The notes under the pieces are model-generated. The model ran no database searches. It was not told the origin of the DNA and saw only the letters and a list, made by a program, of their open reading frames with translations. DNA of 64,000 nucleotides from contig NC_092340.1 in assembly GCF_046630445.1 (NCBI RefSeq), positions 15,974,001-16,038,000 on the forward strand, in the 5' to 3' direction. The DNA is from Rutidosis leptorrhynchoides. Taxonomy: Eukaryota; Streptophyta; Magnoliopsida; Asterales; Asteraceae. Shown piece by piece: positions 48,232 to 59,529 of the stretch. Made by a program: the position numbers and the translations under genes. How positions within the stretch are numbered: position 1 is the first letter of the stretch; every line of letters starts with the position of its first letter.

Positions 48232-48582
48232 TAAAAAGTCCGTATTTAGTTAGATGCCGTCGAATTTTTATTCCCATTCAATGAAGGTTTGACATAGCAG
48301 GCGTGATTAGCTTGCCTAACATGATCATCAGGAATAGCGAGACCGCTGACTTGGGGAACTACGAACTACTTGTTTAGCATATCTGGCGTAACTAGCTTAT
48401 TAAAACAACATGTTCGGGATCTCTACCACTCTTGTAGATTTTATTGATAAAAACATTATGTGGATTAAATTACAAACGACGTTAAAATTACGAGATCAAG
48501 TTCTAACTAATGCATCAATTATTATGGAGGTTGGATTACGAACCCTCTTATGTCTGTTTGGTGTTCGGGCTTCATTTTGGTT
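48229..48582. other. unassigned intergenic DNA
   Basis: No credible ORF, RNA gene or repeat seen. Confidence 0.4.
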
Positions 48583-48589
48583 ATGTTTT

Positions 48590-48897
48590 TTTTTGAACAA
48601 CGGTTGGGAGTCACTAACGGGGATCCGAACTCGATGTCGGAACCCACTTACCCGATCATTTTTCTTGGTCGAACTATTACAGTTCTACCGCCGCACATGA
48701 GGAAACCGCACGACGAATCCACATGGGTATCACGTGTGGTAAAACCCCCTCGGGTAAGGTTTGAACGCAAGATGTCCACAACTTCCGAGGCCAATGAAAT
48801 GAGCGGGTAACAACAAGGGAAATTATTGTAGCGAGTGATAGTCGAACCTCTGACTTCTCATATGGAAAGTCAGGTCACCACCACTACGCCAACTCCC
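48590..48897 (-). mobile_element. tRNA-derived SINE
   Basis: On the minus strand it has an A box (tggcgtagtgg, near 48890) and a B box (aggttcgactatc, near 48846), a body of about 200 bp, and a short poly(A) (complement of ttttttttg at 48588). A 7-bp direct repeat atgtttt flanks it (48583-48589, 48898-48904). No ORF is credible here. Confidence 0.7.
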
Positions 48898-48904
48898 ATG
48901 TTTT

Positions 48905-49250
48905 AGGTTGTGGTTGACGTTTAAGTTTTGGTTTTTGATGCCACGTTGGTTTGTTTAGGCTTAATTTGCGGTTTTCAGTTTAGTTAGTTCGATTGTGTTT
49001 GATATTGGTTATATCGTTTTATGCTCGTGTTTGGTATCTTCATCTTGTTAAAGCGCCTTTGTTTTAATATACTTCTTGATTCTTGATTTTTTGAAAAAAA
49101 AAAAATAATGCATACACCATTATTTATAACAAATAATTAATAATTTAATAATTTTTAATTTAATTAATAATTAATAATTTATTTATTTTATACAGTAATT
49201 AATAAGTTACTCGTAGTTTAAACTTATATATTAATTATTATTATTATTAA
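48905..49250. other. unassigned intergenic DNA
   Basis: AT-rich, with TTAATAAT-type low complexity from 49120. No feature supported. Confidence 0.4.
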
Positions 49251-49675
49251 TTAATTATTAACCTTATATACTAAATGACATGAGTGATTTGGTCGTTTTG
49301 ACAAAAACTCAAAACCAAACGACAATTCATTAAAAAACAAAAAAAAAAACCCCCCAAAACTTTGAGCATCATGCAATTTCAAACCCCCAAAGAGGGGTGT
49401 AAACCGACAAATCCTTATTTTATTTCCACCCAATTTTTTAACAGAGCATATCTTATCGCTCAATTCGCTTTAAATTTTCCTGATGCCACCGTTTAACTCG
49501 TAATAACCTTACGAACCCAACGCAACTAACTATACGCGAAACGGACGTTTTTCAAAAAACAAATCATTATGCATACTAGGTACTAACCCGTGTATCTAAA
49601 CACAACCCTAACAAAGCTTGTTTTACGTCAAAAATGATATGCAACCCGAAACCCACCGTGCGTCACTTTTACTAG
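49251..49675 (+). mobile_element. Helitron-like element just upstream of SCYL1
   Basis: Ends CTAG (49672-49675) followed by T. Its body (about 49440-49560: gcatatcttatcgctc..., tatacgcgaaacggacgt) clearly resembles the interior of the Helitron at 12543-13144. The 3' hairpin is weak and the 5' end was not fixed, so the start is approximate. It ends 150 bp before the SCYL1 start codon and may have shaped the promoter. Confidence 0.5.
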
Positions 49676-49824
49676 TTAATTAACAGTCTTAACGATATTT
49701 CTATTCCACTTGTCTTCACTCTCTCGTGAGTCGTGTGTCTGCTCTGTACAAATCGCAATATTATCAATCAAAACTTATATAGATCCATCGTTTGATCGAT
49801 TGGTAGCGTTCAATTGAATCGCAC

Positions 49825-52800
49825 ATGTTTAAATTCTTGAAAGACGTGGTTTCCGGATCTGGTGCCGGAGTTAAAGATTTGCCTTATAACATCGGCGAAC
49901 CTTATTCTTCCGCTTGGGGATCTTGGACACATTCTCGAGGCACTTCTAAAGTAACAACACATCTCACATTTATTTGTTTAATTATTTATTATTTATTATA
50001 TCGTCGATATGTATTTGTATATGTATTTGCATTCCTGAATTCCGTATGGCTCTGAATTTCTGTTGTTTAATTGACTCAATTATGCTGTTGGAACTGATTA
50101 ATTGAGTTTCTATGTAGCGTAGTGTGTAAGTAATGTTGAGTATTATGTTATTATAGTAGGATCAGGGAAGTGTAGTTTATTAGGGCTTTTTTCATGGTTA
50201 GGTTAGGATTGTGAGACTCTAATTGTGATTATTACAAGTTTTGAAACAATGATTGAGCATAATTGATGTGGTTTATAAGTATATGTATATATTCTAATGT
50301 TTGCTATTTGTGAATTACATATCCTAATAGTAACACATTTGGTCAGATCACATTGCTTAATTGATTTAATGACAATCGCATGTTGAAATACTGCAACATA
50401 AGTCTCAGTAGGTATTTAGCTAGATTTGAGTCACATTTTCCTTTAGGCACTCAATCAAGATATGTAACTCTTTTTTGTTTTTTTTTATGGAAGTCAATTG
50501 GCTTGTAACAGTTAATTTTTTCTTCCAGGATGACGGATCCCTAGTATCAATATTTTCTCTTACAGGAAGTAATGCCAACGATGGACATTTAGCTGCCGGT
50601 CGAAATGGTGTTAAGCGGCTTCGAACAGTAAGTTACTCGTCATATATTTGGTAGTACATGTCTCCGAAACTTTTCATCCAAAGGTTTAAAATTTTGGTCA
50701 TGCATTACTTTATCTGCACACTGATATATGAGAAATATAATTCTTTCATTTGCTTATGTGTGCATCTTTTGTGTGATATGTATCATTGATTTCAATCTTG
50801 AGTTTTCCTCAATCTTTGTATCAATTAGTTTATGTAAAATCAATAATCTTGAATATCATGTGACCTTTTTGTTGCTGTTTTATGTCGAGTCGAAGTAAAC
50901 CTGTATTATGTAATTTCAGGTCAGGCATCCAAATGTTTTGTCATTTCTTTATAGTACAGAAGCTGAGATATCAGACGGGTCATCTACAAAGGTTGTTATC
51001 TATATTGTGACTGAACCTGTGATGCCACTGGCTGAAAAGATCAAGGAATTAGGATTACAAGGTACACAAAGGTACACATGCTCATTTTATAACTGGATTG
51101 TTTGTTCTTTTTGTTTCTATTTTTGTTTTTGAGCTAGTATTGTTTCACCTACAACTCTTAACATTACCTGCCAAGGCTTCACTGTGTGATCATGAGCTCA
51201 TAAATGCGTAGTTGTTCTGTATAATATGATAGATTATAACCAACTGGCTCTATTATGGTTTGTATTGCTGTTCTGTGTATTATTGTGAAACTCTACTTAA
51301 TTCCAACTAAGCATGGTTTAGTTACTAAAACTGATACCAAGAAAATTAAACAATAAATATTTCCATCCAAAGTATTTTTTCTCTCTTAAGTTAGAATCTG
51401 CTGCATTTTTTGTCTGATTATACACACTACTTATTGCAACCTCGCATGTTGTTGTACATGGATCTGCCTATAATTTTATTATTGTTTTACTTCAGGAACG
51501 AATATTATGCTTGGGGCCTGTACCGCATTGCAAAAGCTGTGAGCTTCCTTAATAATGATTGCAAACTTGTAAGTATAGCCAATCGTATCGTGACTGCTTA
51601 CCTCATCATGTGACATTTTTATAGGAAACAGCGACTAACTACTTTGATTCGTGGTTTAACCTTTGCATTGATAAACCCTATAAAATGATGAAAAGGGTGA
51701 ACTACTCAAAATATTTAAAATTCTCATATCTGTCAGTGAACTACATTTCTGATATACCGGTTATTTTTCTAGAGTTTCTTTTGCTTCTGTAGTTTGAAAA
51801 CTGTTCATTTCCCCCACGTTGTAATTTTTGGCGGCATCATATTTGAATTGATGCTTTAATATGTTAGTTTAGTTACCTTGGCTTAAGTAAATATACATAA
51901 AAGTCCCTGTTTTTACTTATCATTCAAGATACACATGTAAGTTTCGTTTAGTGGACCTGTAACTGTTCCCCACAAGATATAGGCATATAGCACCAACCAC
52001 TTCCTCTACCATTTCATTCAGTAAGTAAGAAAAACCAAGACTGTAAATTGCAATAAACCCATGTTAAAACCAAATCATCAACATCTGAATGTTGGTCAAA
52101 CCAATCTAATTTTCAAGGAAGGCTTAGTTGTTATATCAGAGATTAGGTATGATGATTCTTACTAAGTAATTTCAAGCAGTTTATCAGTAGATACATAACA
52201 TTTGCATCTGTTGGAGTTTTTAATATACTGTATTCAACACTTTGGGTATGTCTTAGTTTGATGCCTGCTAACAAATATGTGTTTAAGTTCTTTAAGATAC
52301 TTTAGGAACTGATTTGTTACTTTTTTCTGTTTCATACAGATTCATGGTAATGTTTGTCTGGAAAGTGTGGTGGTCACTCCAGCTTTGGACTGGAAATTGC
52401 ATGCTTTTGATGCTCTTTCTGAGTTCGATGGAAATAATGAAATGTCTACCGGACCGATGCTGGTACTCCTTCAGTATATCCATTTTACACATATGATTCG
52501 TCTTACAGTTATCTGATGAAATTTTGCGCTGAAATAGAACATAACAATGACAAATATCCTAATTACCTTTTAGAAACAACAACTTTTAAGTGGCAATACC
52601 TTTTTTTTCATGTAGATAATCTTTTTAGAGTTTTTTTTCTTGTGATTTGGCATGTGTCCAAAACAATATCTTATATCTATTTACCTATCCTGATGTTCAT
52701 CGCCTCTCCACCCATTATGCTGAAGTTTATTAGAAGTTAGAACCTTAACAAACTTAATCACCTTAAATGCTTATTTGCACCATATTGGGCTTATTAAATT

Positions 52801-54935
52801 TCATTTCTGGATCCAGCAATTTGAATGGCTTATCGGCTCGCAATACAAACCAATGGAGTTGGCAAAGTCTGACTGGGGAACAATCAGAAAATCTCCTCCA
52901 TGGGCAATTGATTCTTGGGGTTTAGGTAACATTTATTGCCTCGTTAGTTTGTAAAGTTTGTGAGCTGATATATATAAACGCTAGTATGTACTCTCATATA
53001 CTATACTATGACGTGGCATGTTTTACCAGGCTGTCTCATCTATGAAATTTTCACGGGTTCGAAACTGAACAAGACTGAGGAGCTGCGGAATACATCTTCA
53101 ATACCAAAGGTCAGCATATTATTGTTATTATGACTGTAACTCTCATATTTGTATATATACAAGAAAACCATAAACATAAACTTTAACATAATTGTCTTAA
53201 AACATACCTATAATTGCTCATTTTGTTCAAGAACTCTTAAAAATTCTTGATTAAATTCATGTTAAATTGTTGAAAATTTTTGACTTTGACCAACAAATCT
53301 GTCTATTTCATGTCTGACAGTCTCTACTTCCAGATTACCAGCGACTCTTGAGTTCTATGCCTTCTCGCAGGTTAAATTCATCAAAGCTTTCCGAGAACTG
53401 TGGTTTGTTCTAATTCTCATCTTGTACTTCAACTTATTATTATTCTACTGATTTTTTTTTTTTTTTTTTTTTAATAATCTAATGTCTATGTTAATTGTAT
53501 TTTAATCGTTTTACATGAAACCTGTAAAGTTAAAATGCTAAAACCGAAGCCTTGTATGGCAGAGTATTTTCAGAACAAGTTGGTGGATACCATTCATTTC
53601 ATGGAAATACTTAACTTGAAGGACAGTGTTGAAAAAGATACATTCTTCCGGAAACTTCCAACTCTAGCAGAACAGCTGCCTCGTGAAATTGTTTTGAAAA
53701 AGGTATAGTATAATTTTCATAAAGTTTTGCCTTTTATAAAAATAAAATAAATAAATAATAAAAACATGCTAGTTCTTATCTGGAATGTGCAGTTACTTCC
53801 TTTGTTAGCTTCTGCCTTAGAATTTGGTTCAGCTGCTGCACCTGCTTTGACTGCATTCCTAAAAATGGGTGCTTGGCTTTCATCAGAGGAATTCAACGAA
53901 AAGGTTATATTTTTATAATTATATTATATATTATATTATACTTTTATTCTTTGCGGTGTTCTAGGTGACGTACGTTATGAGTTGGTCTTGAATTTTGGTT
54001 ATTTGTGATATAGGTGTTACCAACAATTGTGAAACTATTTGCTTCTGATGACCGAGCTATTCGAGTTGGTCTTCTTCAGCATATCAATCAGTATGGGGAT
54101 TCATTTTCATCTCAAGTTGTTGATGAGCAAGTAAGAATCAAATTATTCTTGCTGTAAAAAAAAGAACTAGCTGATTGTTATCACTTTTTGTTTAGTTTCT
54201 TATATTAAGAATGTCTGCTAATGCTTGTGTGTTTAGGTGTACCCGCATGTTGCTACAGGCTTTTCGGACACGTCTGCCTTTCTGCGTGAGCTGACTCTAA
54301 AATCCATGCTTGTTCTTGCTCCAAAGGTATTTTCATATCTATAGCTCTCTGTTTGCATCTTAACTGGTGACATGGTCGTGTAGTTTGCACCACAACTAGT
54401 TCTATTTATTTTTATTGTTATATAGTTATATAGTTATTATAGTTCTATCTATATAAGGATAAAAAGTTATTATAGTTATATCTTGTTATTTCTTATAATC
54501 TTGGTTGTTTACTGTTGGTTTACAGCTGTCCCAACGCACTTTATCAGGGTCACTATTGAAGTATCTTTCAAAGCTCCAAGTAAGATACTCATTGTTTCTT
54601 AAAAATTTGTATACCCTTATAATATTTCTAGCATTCTTGTAACAAAATGTGTACTTTTCTATACGGAAAATTTCACATCATGATTGGATTTTATTTTATA
54701 CTTTGACTTGACCTTTAGATTCATTTATGATGCAGGTGGATGAGGAACCAGCGATCAGAACAAATACCACAATACTACTCGGGAATGTCGCTAGCCATCT
54801 CAATGAAGGGGTCAGTATACTTGTTTTGTGTTCTTTTCAATCAATAAGGACACACTAAAGTTACATTTAACAGTTTGTTTTCCACTAAATACAGAAATGT
54901 GGTAGGATCAAGGGGGAAGTAACCAATCGGGGGGA

Positions 54936-54969
<34 letters not shown>

Positions 54970-57900
54970 CGTTTTTTGAAAAAACTTTGTTCACGAACAT
55001 TATAGATTGTATGAAAAAATGAACATTTAATAAAGACACTATGTGATAATTGTTTTTATTTTGGCGGGAAAACGCTCGAAGAATTAATATATAACAATTA
55101 TCGTGTTTTTCGAGCGTATGTTGAGGTTTTAGATATTAGGGTTTATAGGGTTTATATATTAGGGTTTATAGGGTTTAGATATTAGGGTTTAGAAATTTAG
55201 GGTTTAGGGTTTAGATTTAGGATTCAGATTGAGTTTTTAACACGAACGGTTTAGAGTTTAGGGTTTAGGGTTTAGGGTTTGGGGTTTATGGAATAAACCC
55301 AAAACCCTAAACTCTAAATCGGGTTAAATTTTACTTCACAAAACATGGAAAAAAACGTTAACATTCTTCACGATCAATATTATCTTGAATGTTATTTTTG
55401 TCGATCGTTTTCCCGCCTAAATAATAACATTCATCACGAAGTGTCTTTTTTAAATGTTCATATTTTCATCCAATCTATAATGTTCGTGAACAAAGTTTTT
55501 TCAAAAAACGAAAAAAAAAAAAAAAATTTGCTTCCCCCGATTGGTTACTTCCCCATTGATCCTGCCCCATACAGAAATTTATATAATTGGTGACACATAC
55601 AATTTCTGTTCATTGCAGACGCGCAAAAGAGTATTGATTAATGCTTTCACTGTCCGCGCTTTGCGTGATACATTTCCCCCTGCCCGAGGAGCTGGTAAAT
55701 TTAGATTGTATAATATATATTGACTAGATATTTAGCAAATTCTTCTGTTTAGAAATATCTTATTTTTGCCCCTTTCAAGTAGGGATGAATGAAGTTAATT
55801 AAAGTTGTGACATGGCAGGTATAATGGCTCTATGTGCGACCAGTTCTTATTATGATGCCCAAGAAATAGCAGCCCGTATACTTCCGAATGTAGTTGTACT
55901 TACTATTGATCCTGACAGGTTATTATCCTTACTTTGGCTACCCTAATGTATAATCCTTACACCCTTATAGAAAATATATATAAATAGGTAATTAAACATA
56001 TACAATCGCTACAAGGGTTGGTCTTAAGTCAAACGAAAATCTGAAATATCTCCTACTTGGATTCCTAAGGCCTACGCTCAACTCCTACAAATAAATAGAT
56101 ACAAATTGAGAATATATTTTTTAAGAGTTGGTTCATTTATATTACATACAACCTAGCTATAATTTGACTATTTTCTGTATCCACCAAATTTTTTGTCAAT
56201 TTTAGAGACAACCTGTATTTAGAAATGCAATCCAAGTATACGATGTACCCGGTACCCATCATACTAATGATACTTTAAGGACATAAAATACTTGACATTT
56301 AATTCACTGTAACCCCAGTTAACTCCTATTATTGTTTCAACAGTTATCATATAAGTAAAAGAAATTTGTTGGCTTTTAAACACAGTATAAAACACAGTAT
56401 AAAAGGGGCTTTGCCTCATTGGTCACCATGTTAACATGGTGTTCGAGGAGACCAAGGGTTCGAGTCTCGGGGGGGGGGGGGGGATTTTCGTGAATTAACT
56501 CTAACCACTAACATTGCCTTTCAAAAAAAAAAACACAGTATAAAACAAACTTTATCACTCAATTACGATAAACTTAAACCGTCTTTATATATAAGGTGTT
56601 GCTGCATAGCGCGAGTACCTTACTAGTCGTTTGTGTTTGGTAGTTTTACTTGCCCCTTTTATAAGTTAAATTACTGGATCTAGTGTTATGCTTCTTGCAT
56701 ATACAAGTTACTACACCTTGTGTGTATGGCTGTGAGATCGTATTTTACTCACTCATTGTTCAATTATTTTAAGTTTTTGACACTTATATTGCCTGTCGAT
56801 AAGCTACTTTGATTTGAAATAACAAATGTTTTAGACTAGATAATTTGATTTACCTTTGCAGTGATGTTCGATCAAAGGCTTTTCAAGCAGTTGAACAATT
56901 TTTGCAGATAGTGAAACAATACCATGAAAAGGTTTGTGTGCCTGTATTTTTTTCCAAACGGTTTTATAGTTATGAGTTATGACTCTCACGAGATTTGAAC
57001 ACGTGAAACGGTTTTGCAGATTAACATTTTATCGTACGTTTTACAGAATTATTATTTGTGATTATATTCCTTACACTATATGTAATCTAGATCATATGTT
57101 TTATATGTTGTTTTAGACATCTTCTGGGGATGACACCGAGGCTACCGGTTCTGGAAATACATCACTTCCAGGAAACGCAAGTATACTTGGGTATGCCTAT
57201 TTCCAACATTTTATTGCACGTTAAAATTTTATATAAAGTATAAAAATCCATCACTTGACGTCCAACGTACTACTATGATGCAGATGGGCCATGAGCTCGT
57301 TGACAATAAAAGGCAAACCATCTGAACAAACTGCACATGTACCTCCAAAATCTACCTCGCCTCTTGTTTCTGCTGTCTCCAATGCCAGCTCAGGTTACAT
57401 CTCATGCCCTTAAGTTTTTAATTACTATATTACCCCTGTGAACAGTAATATCCACAAGGTTATGCACGGGGGTATTTTAGTAATTTTTCAAAAATATTAT
57501 TTATTTATTTTTTTGGTTTGCTTTTTGCCCCAGTGAAATGGGACCCACACAACCCTAATTAATTATACTAAATGACTTGTTATGATGATGATTACAGTTG
57601 TATCAGATACCCCGAGTACAATACTAGTCCGAACTGCAAGTTCCGGCAATTTCGATCAAGATATGGCTGATCAAGCTGCACCTGTATCACCTACCTCAAC
57701 TGACGGATGGGGCGAACTAGAAAACGGTATTCGCGAAGATCACGAGAGTGAAAAAGATGGGTGGGATGATATGTTACCTTTAGAAGATGAAAAACCATCA
57801 CCCGCTCTTTCAAATATCCAAGCAGCACAAAAGCGGCCCGTTATACAACCAAAATCACATGGTAATATTACTATGATACCCTTTCATATACTGTACTGAT

Positions 57901-58661
57901 TTTGATTTAAACTAGTAAAGAATGCCCGTTGCGGGGTTACAATTTTTCTTGAAAAATAAGTAATAAGAATAAAAAAAGCGTAAATTTTTTTTAGTGGATG
58001 ACCCCCTGACGTCATCATGGGAAAAAAGTAAAATGTAAGAAAAAATTAGTGGATGACGATGTCAGCTGACGTCATCATTTTATTATTATTATTATTATTT
58101 TTTGGCAAAAAACTGAAATTAAATAAATAAAAATTTTCACCAAAAAGGTGAAAAATTAGGATTACACCAAAAAGCCAAGCTGGGTTTCACAACTATCTAA
58201 CCCACTTGCTATAACCCAATATCATAGAAATCTTGGACATATTTGTTTCTTTAAATTTCTATGACGTCATCATGGTTACTGTTCACTTTGTTTCTATTTT
58301 TATTGTGAGTGATAGTGATAATGATAATAATTGGCTATTGATTAATGAGTGTTTGGATGTTTTAGTTTCAATTCCACGGCCCAAATCTACATCAAATGTG
58401 GGGAAAGATGCAGATGATGATGATGATTTATGGGGTTCAATTGCTGCACCACCACCAAAAGTGGGTGCAAAGCCTTTGAAGAATTCGAACGCGAGTGGTA
58501 TCATTGATAATGATGATCCGTGGGCCGCCATTGCAGCACCACCACCAACCACAAGGGCCAAGCCTTTATCAGCTGGCCGAGGTCGAGGGGCGAAACCTGC
58601 CTCCGCCCCTAAATTGGGTGCTCAGAGGATAAACAAGGCAGCTTCAACTCTGAAGTTTTGA
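49825..58661 (+). CDS. SCYL1: SCY1-like pseudokinase with HEAT repeats (SCYL1/CTEXP type)
   Basis: 21 exons, all GT-AG and phase-consistent: 49825-49950, 50529-50627, 50920-51071, 51496-51568, 52340-52462, 52817-52925, 53030-53109, 53321-53402, 53563-53702, 53793-53903, 54014-54130, 54237-54326, 54526-54579, 54736-54810, 55619-55694, 55819-55918, 56862-56931, 57117-57190, 57284-57393, 57598-57861, 58366-58661. They total 806 codons. A kinase-like domain spans about 30-300 and lacks the usual catalytic residues: VSIF replaces the ATP-lysine motif, IHGNVCL replaces HRD, and FDAL stands at DFG. A helical HEAT-type region follows (330-560), then an acidic, disordered tail (DGWDD, DDDDDLWG) ending in a basic RGRGAKPASAPK stretch. 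SCYL1 proteins act in Golgi/COPI traffic and tRNA export. The C-terminus lacks the animal RKLQ signal. Introns 14, 16 and 20 hold a MULE MITE, a SINE and a Helitron. Confidence 0.92.
54899..55568. mobile_element. Mutator-like MITE in SCYL1 intron 14, telomere-like core
   Basis: 670 bp flanked by a perfect 10-bp direct repeat atacagaaat (54889-54898, 55569-55578), in the 9-11 bp range of Mutator-like elements. The long terminal inverted repeats include ggaagtaaccaatcgggggg and a second block (ttttttgaaaaaactttgtt and the tgttcacgaacattatag region). The core (55135-55320) is TTTAGGG-like repeats with a turn at gggtttatggaataaaccc. No transposase frame. Confidence 0.88.
56405..56530 (+). mobile_element. 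tRNA-derived SINE in SCYL1 intron 16
   Basis: A box tgcctcattggt (56412-56423) and B box gggttcgagtctc (56457-56469), then a G-run and an A-rich end. It is flanked by a 14- to 15-bp direct repeat, (a)aacacagtataaaa, at about 56390-56404 and 56531-56544. The length and flanking repeat fit SINE insertion by target-primed reverse transcription. Confidence 0.8.
57912..58230 (-). mobile_element. Helitron 3' end in SCYL1 intron 20
   Basis: On the minus strand a small hairpin (cccg/cggg, 57925-57935) precedes CTAG (57912-57915) and then T. The 5' end is not defined, so the far limit is approximate. The region contains an ATT run (58078-58100) and repeated tgacgtcatca motifs at 58008-58018 and 58068-58078, with another at 58262. 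It sits wholly inside the last intron and leaves the flanking exons intact. Confidence 0.5.
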
Positions 58662-59529
58662 AAATAAAACATTATAATCACTGTAGTAGACTTTTGATCT
58701 AGTTCGTTTATACTTGCAATTCATTTGTGCAAATAGATTGAATAGATGTATATTTGTTATAAATAACTGTAATTCTTGACCATTTTTTACCTATAACTTT
58801 CAGTTTCAGAACAGAGTATTTCATGTGAACAAAGGCAAAATGTAAATGTAAAATGTACAAACCAATGAACCATTACAAGGTGTAGATGAAATTAACTTCT
58901 AATTACAAACTTGAACTCTAGTTACTTGTTTCGTTACCACTTCCTGACCACAACAAAGTGTTAAATACTTTCATTATAAAGATAATGGTCAAATCTAACA
59001 CTGGTTAGGGCCGGGCCTGACGATGAAACAAAATTCAAGATCAAAAGACTAAACTATTAACAGACTCGACCCATGAACTGGAAGTGAAACTAAACTATAA
59101 GAACCCGTTATTAAGATATGCTCCTTTATTTATTTTATCCAAAGTCATGATTGGATTAGAATGCATGAAAACACATCCCATCTCAAAAGTCCGAAAACAA
59201 CTATTACAGTAAATGTCTACATATGATTTTCCAAATGTAACATACCCACACGCCGAATCAAATATTGTACATATATTAACTCCCTTATCTCCAATAATTG
59301 TTTCACTATAACTATCTGATCTTAACAAATACTCTGTACTTCGTATTACTCTTGTCCATTATCTCAAATTGCACGCTTTGCGCATATCGGTTGAGGTTCT
59401 TACATTATAAAGACACAAAACCATCATCATACAATACATAAGACCCAAAATACAAACAAAACATAATAACCATTATTATTAAGAAAAAAAACTAACTAGT
59501 GTATACAAATGCCTCGGCAAATTAATAAA
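58662..59529. other. convergent intergenic region between SCYL1 and the F-box gene
   Basis: Holds the 3' untranslated ends of both genes, which face each other. An aataaa lies immediately after the SCYL1 stop (58664) and further AT-rich signals follow. No other gene supported. Confidence 0.5.

Noticed and set aside
58283-58561. 92-codon minus-strand ORF over the SCYL1 last exon
   Set aside because: Antisense shadow of exon 21, whose plus-strand frame is supported by phase and domain content.
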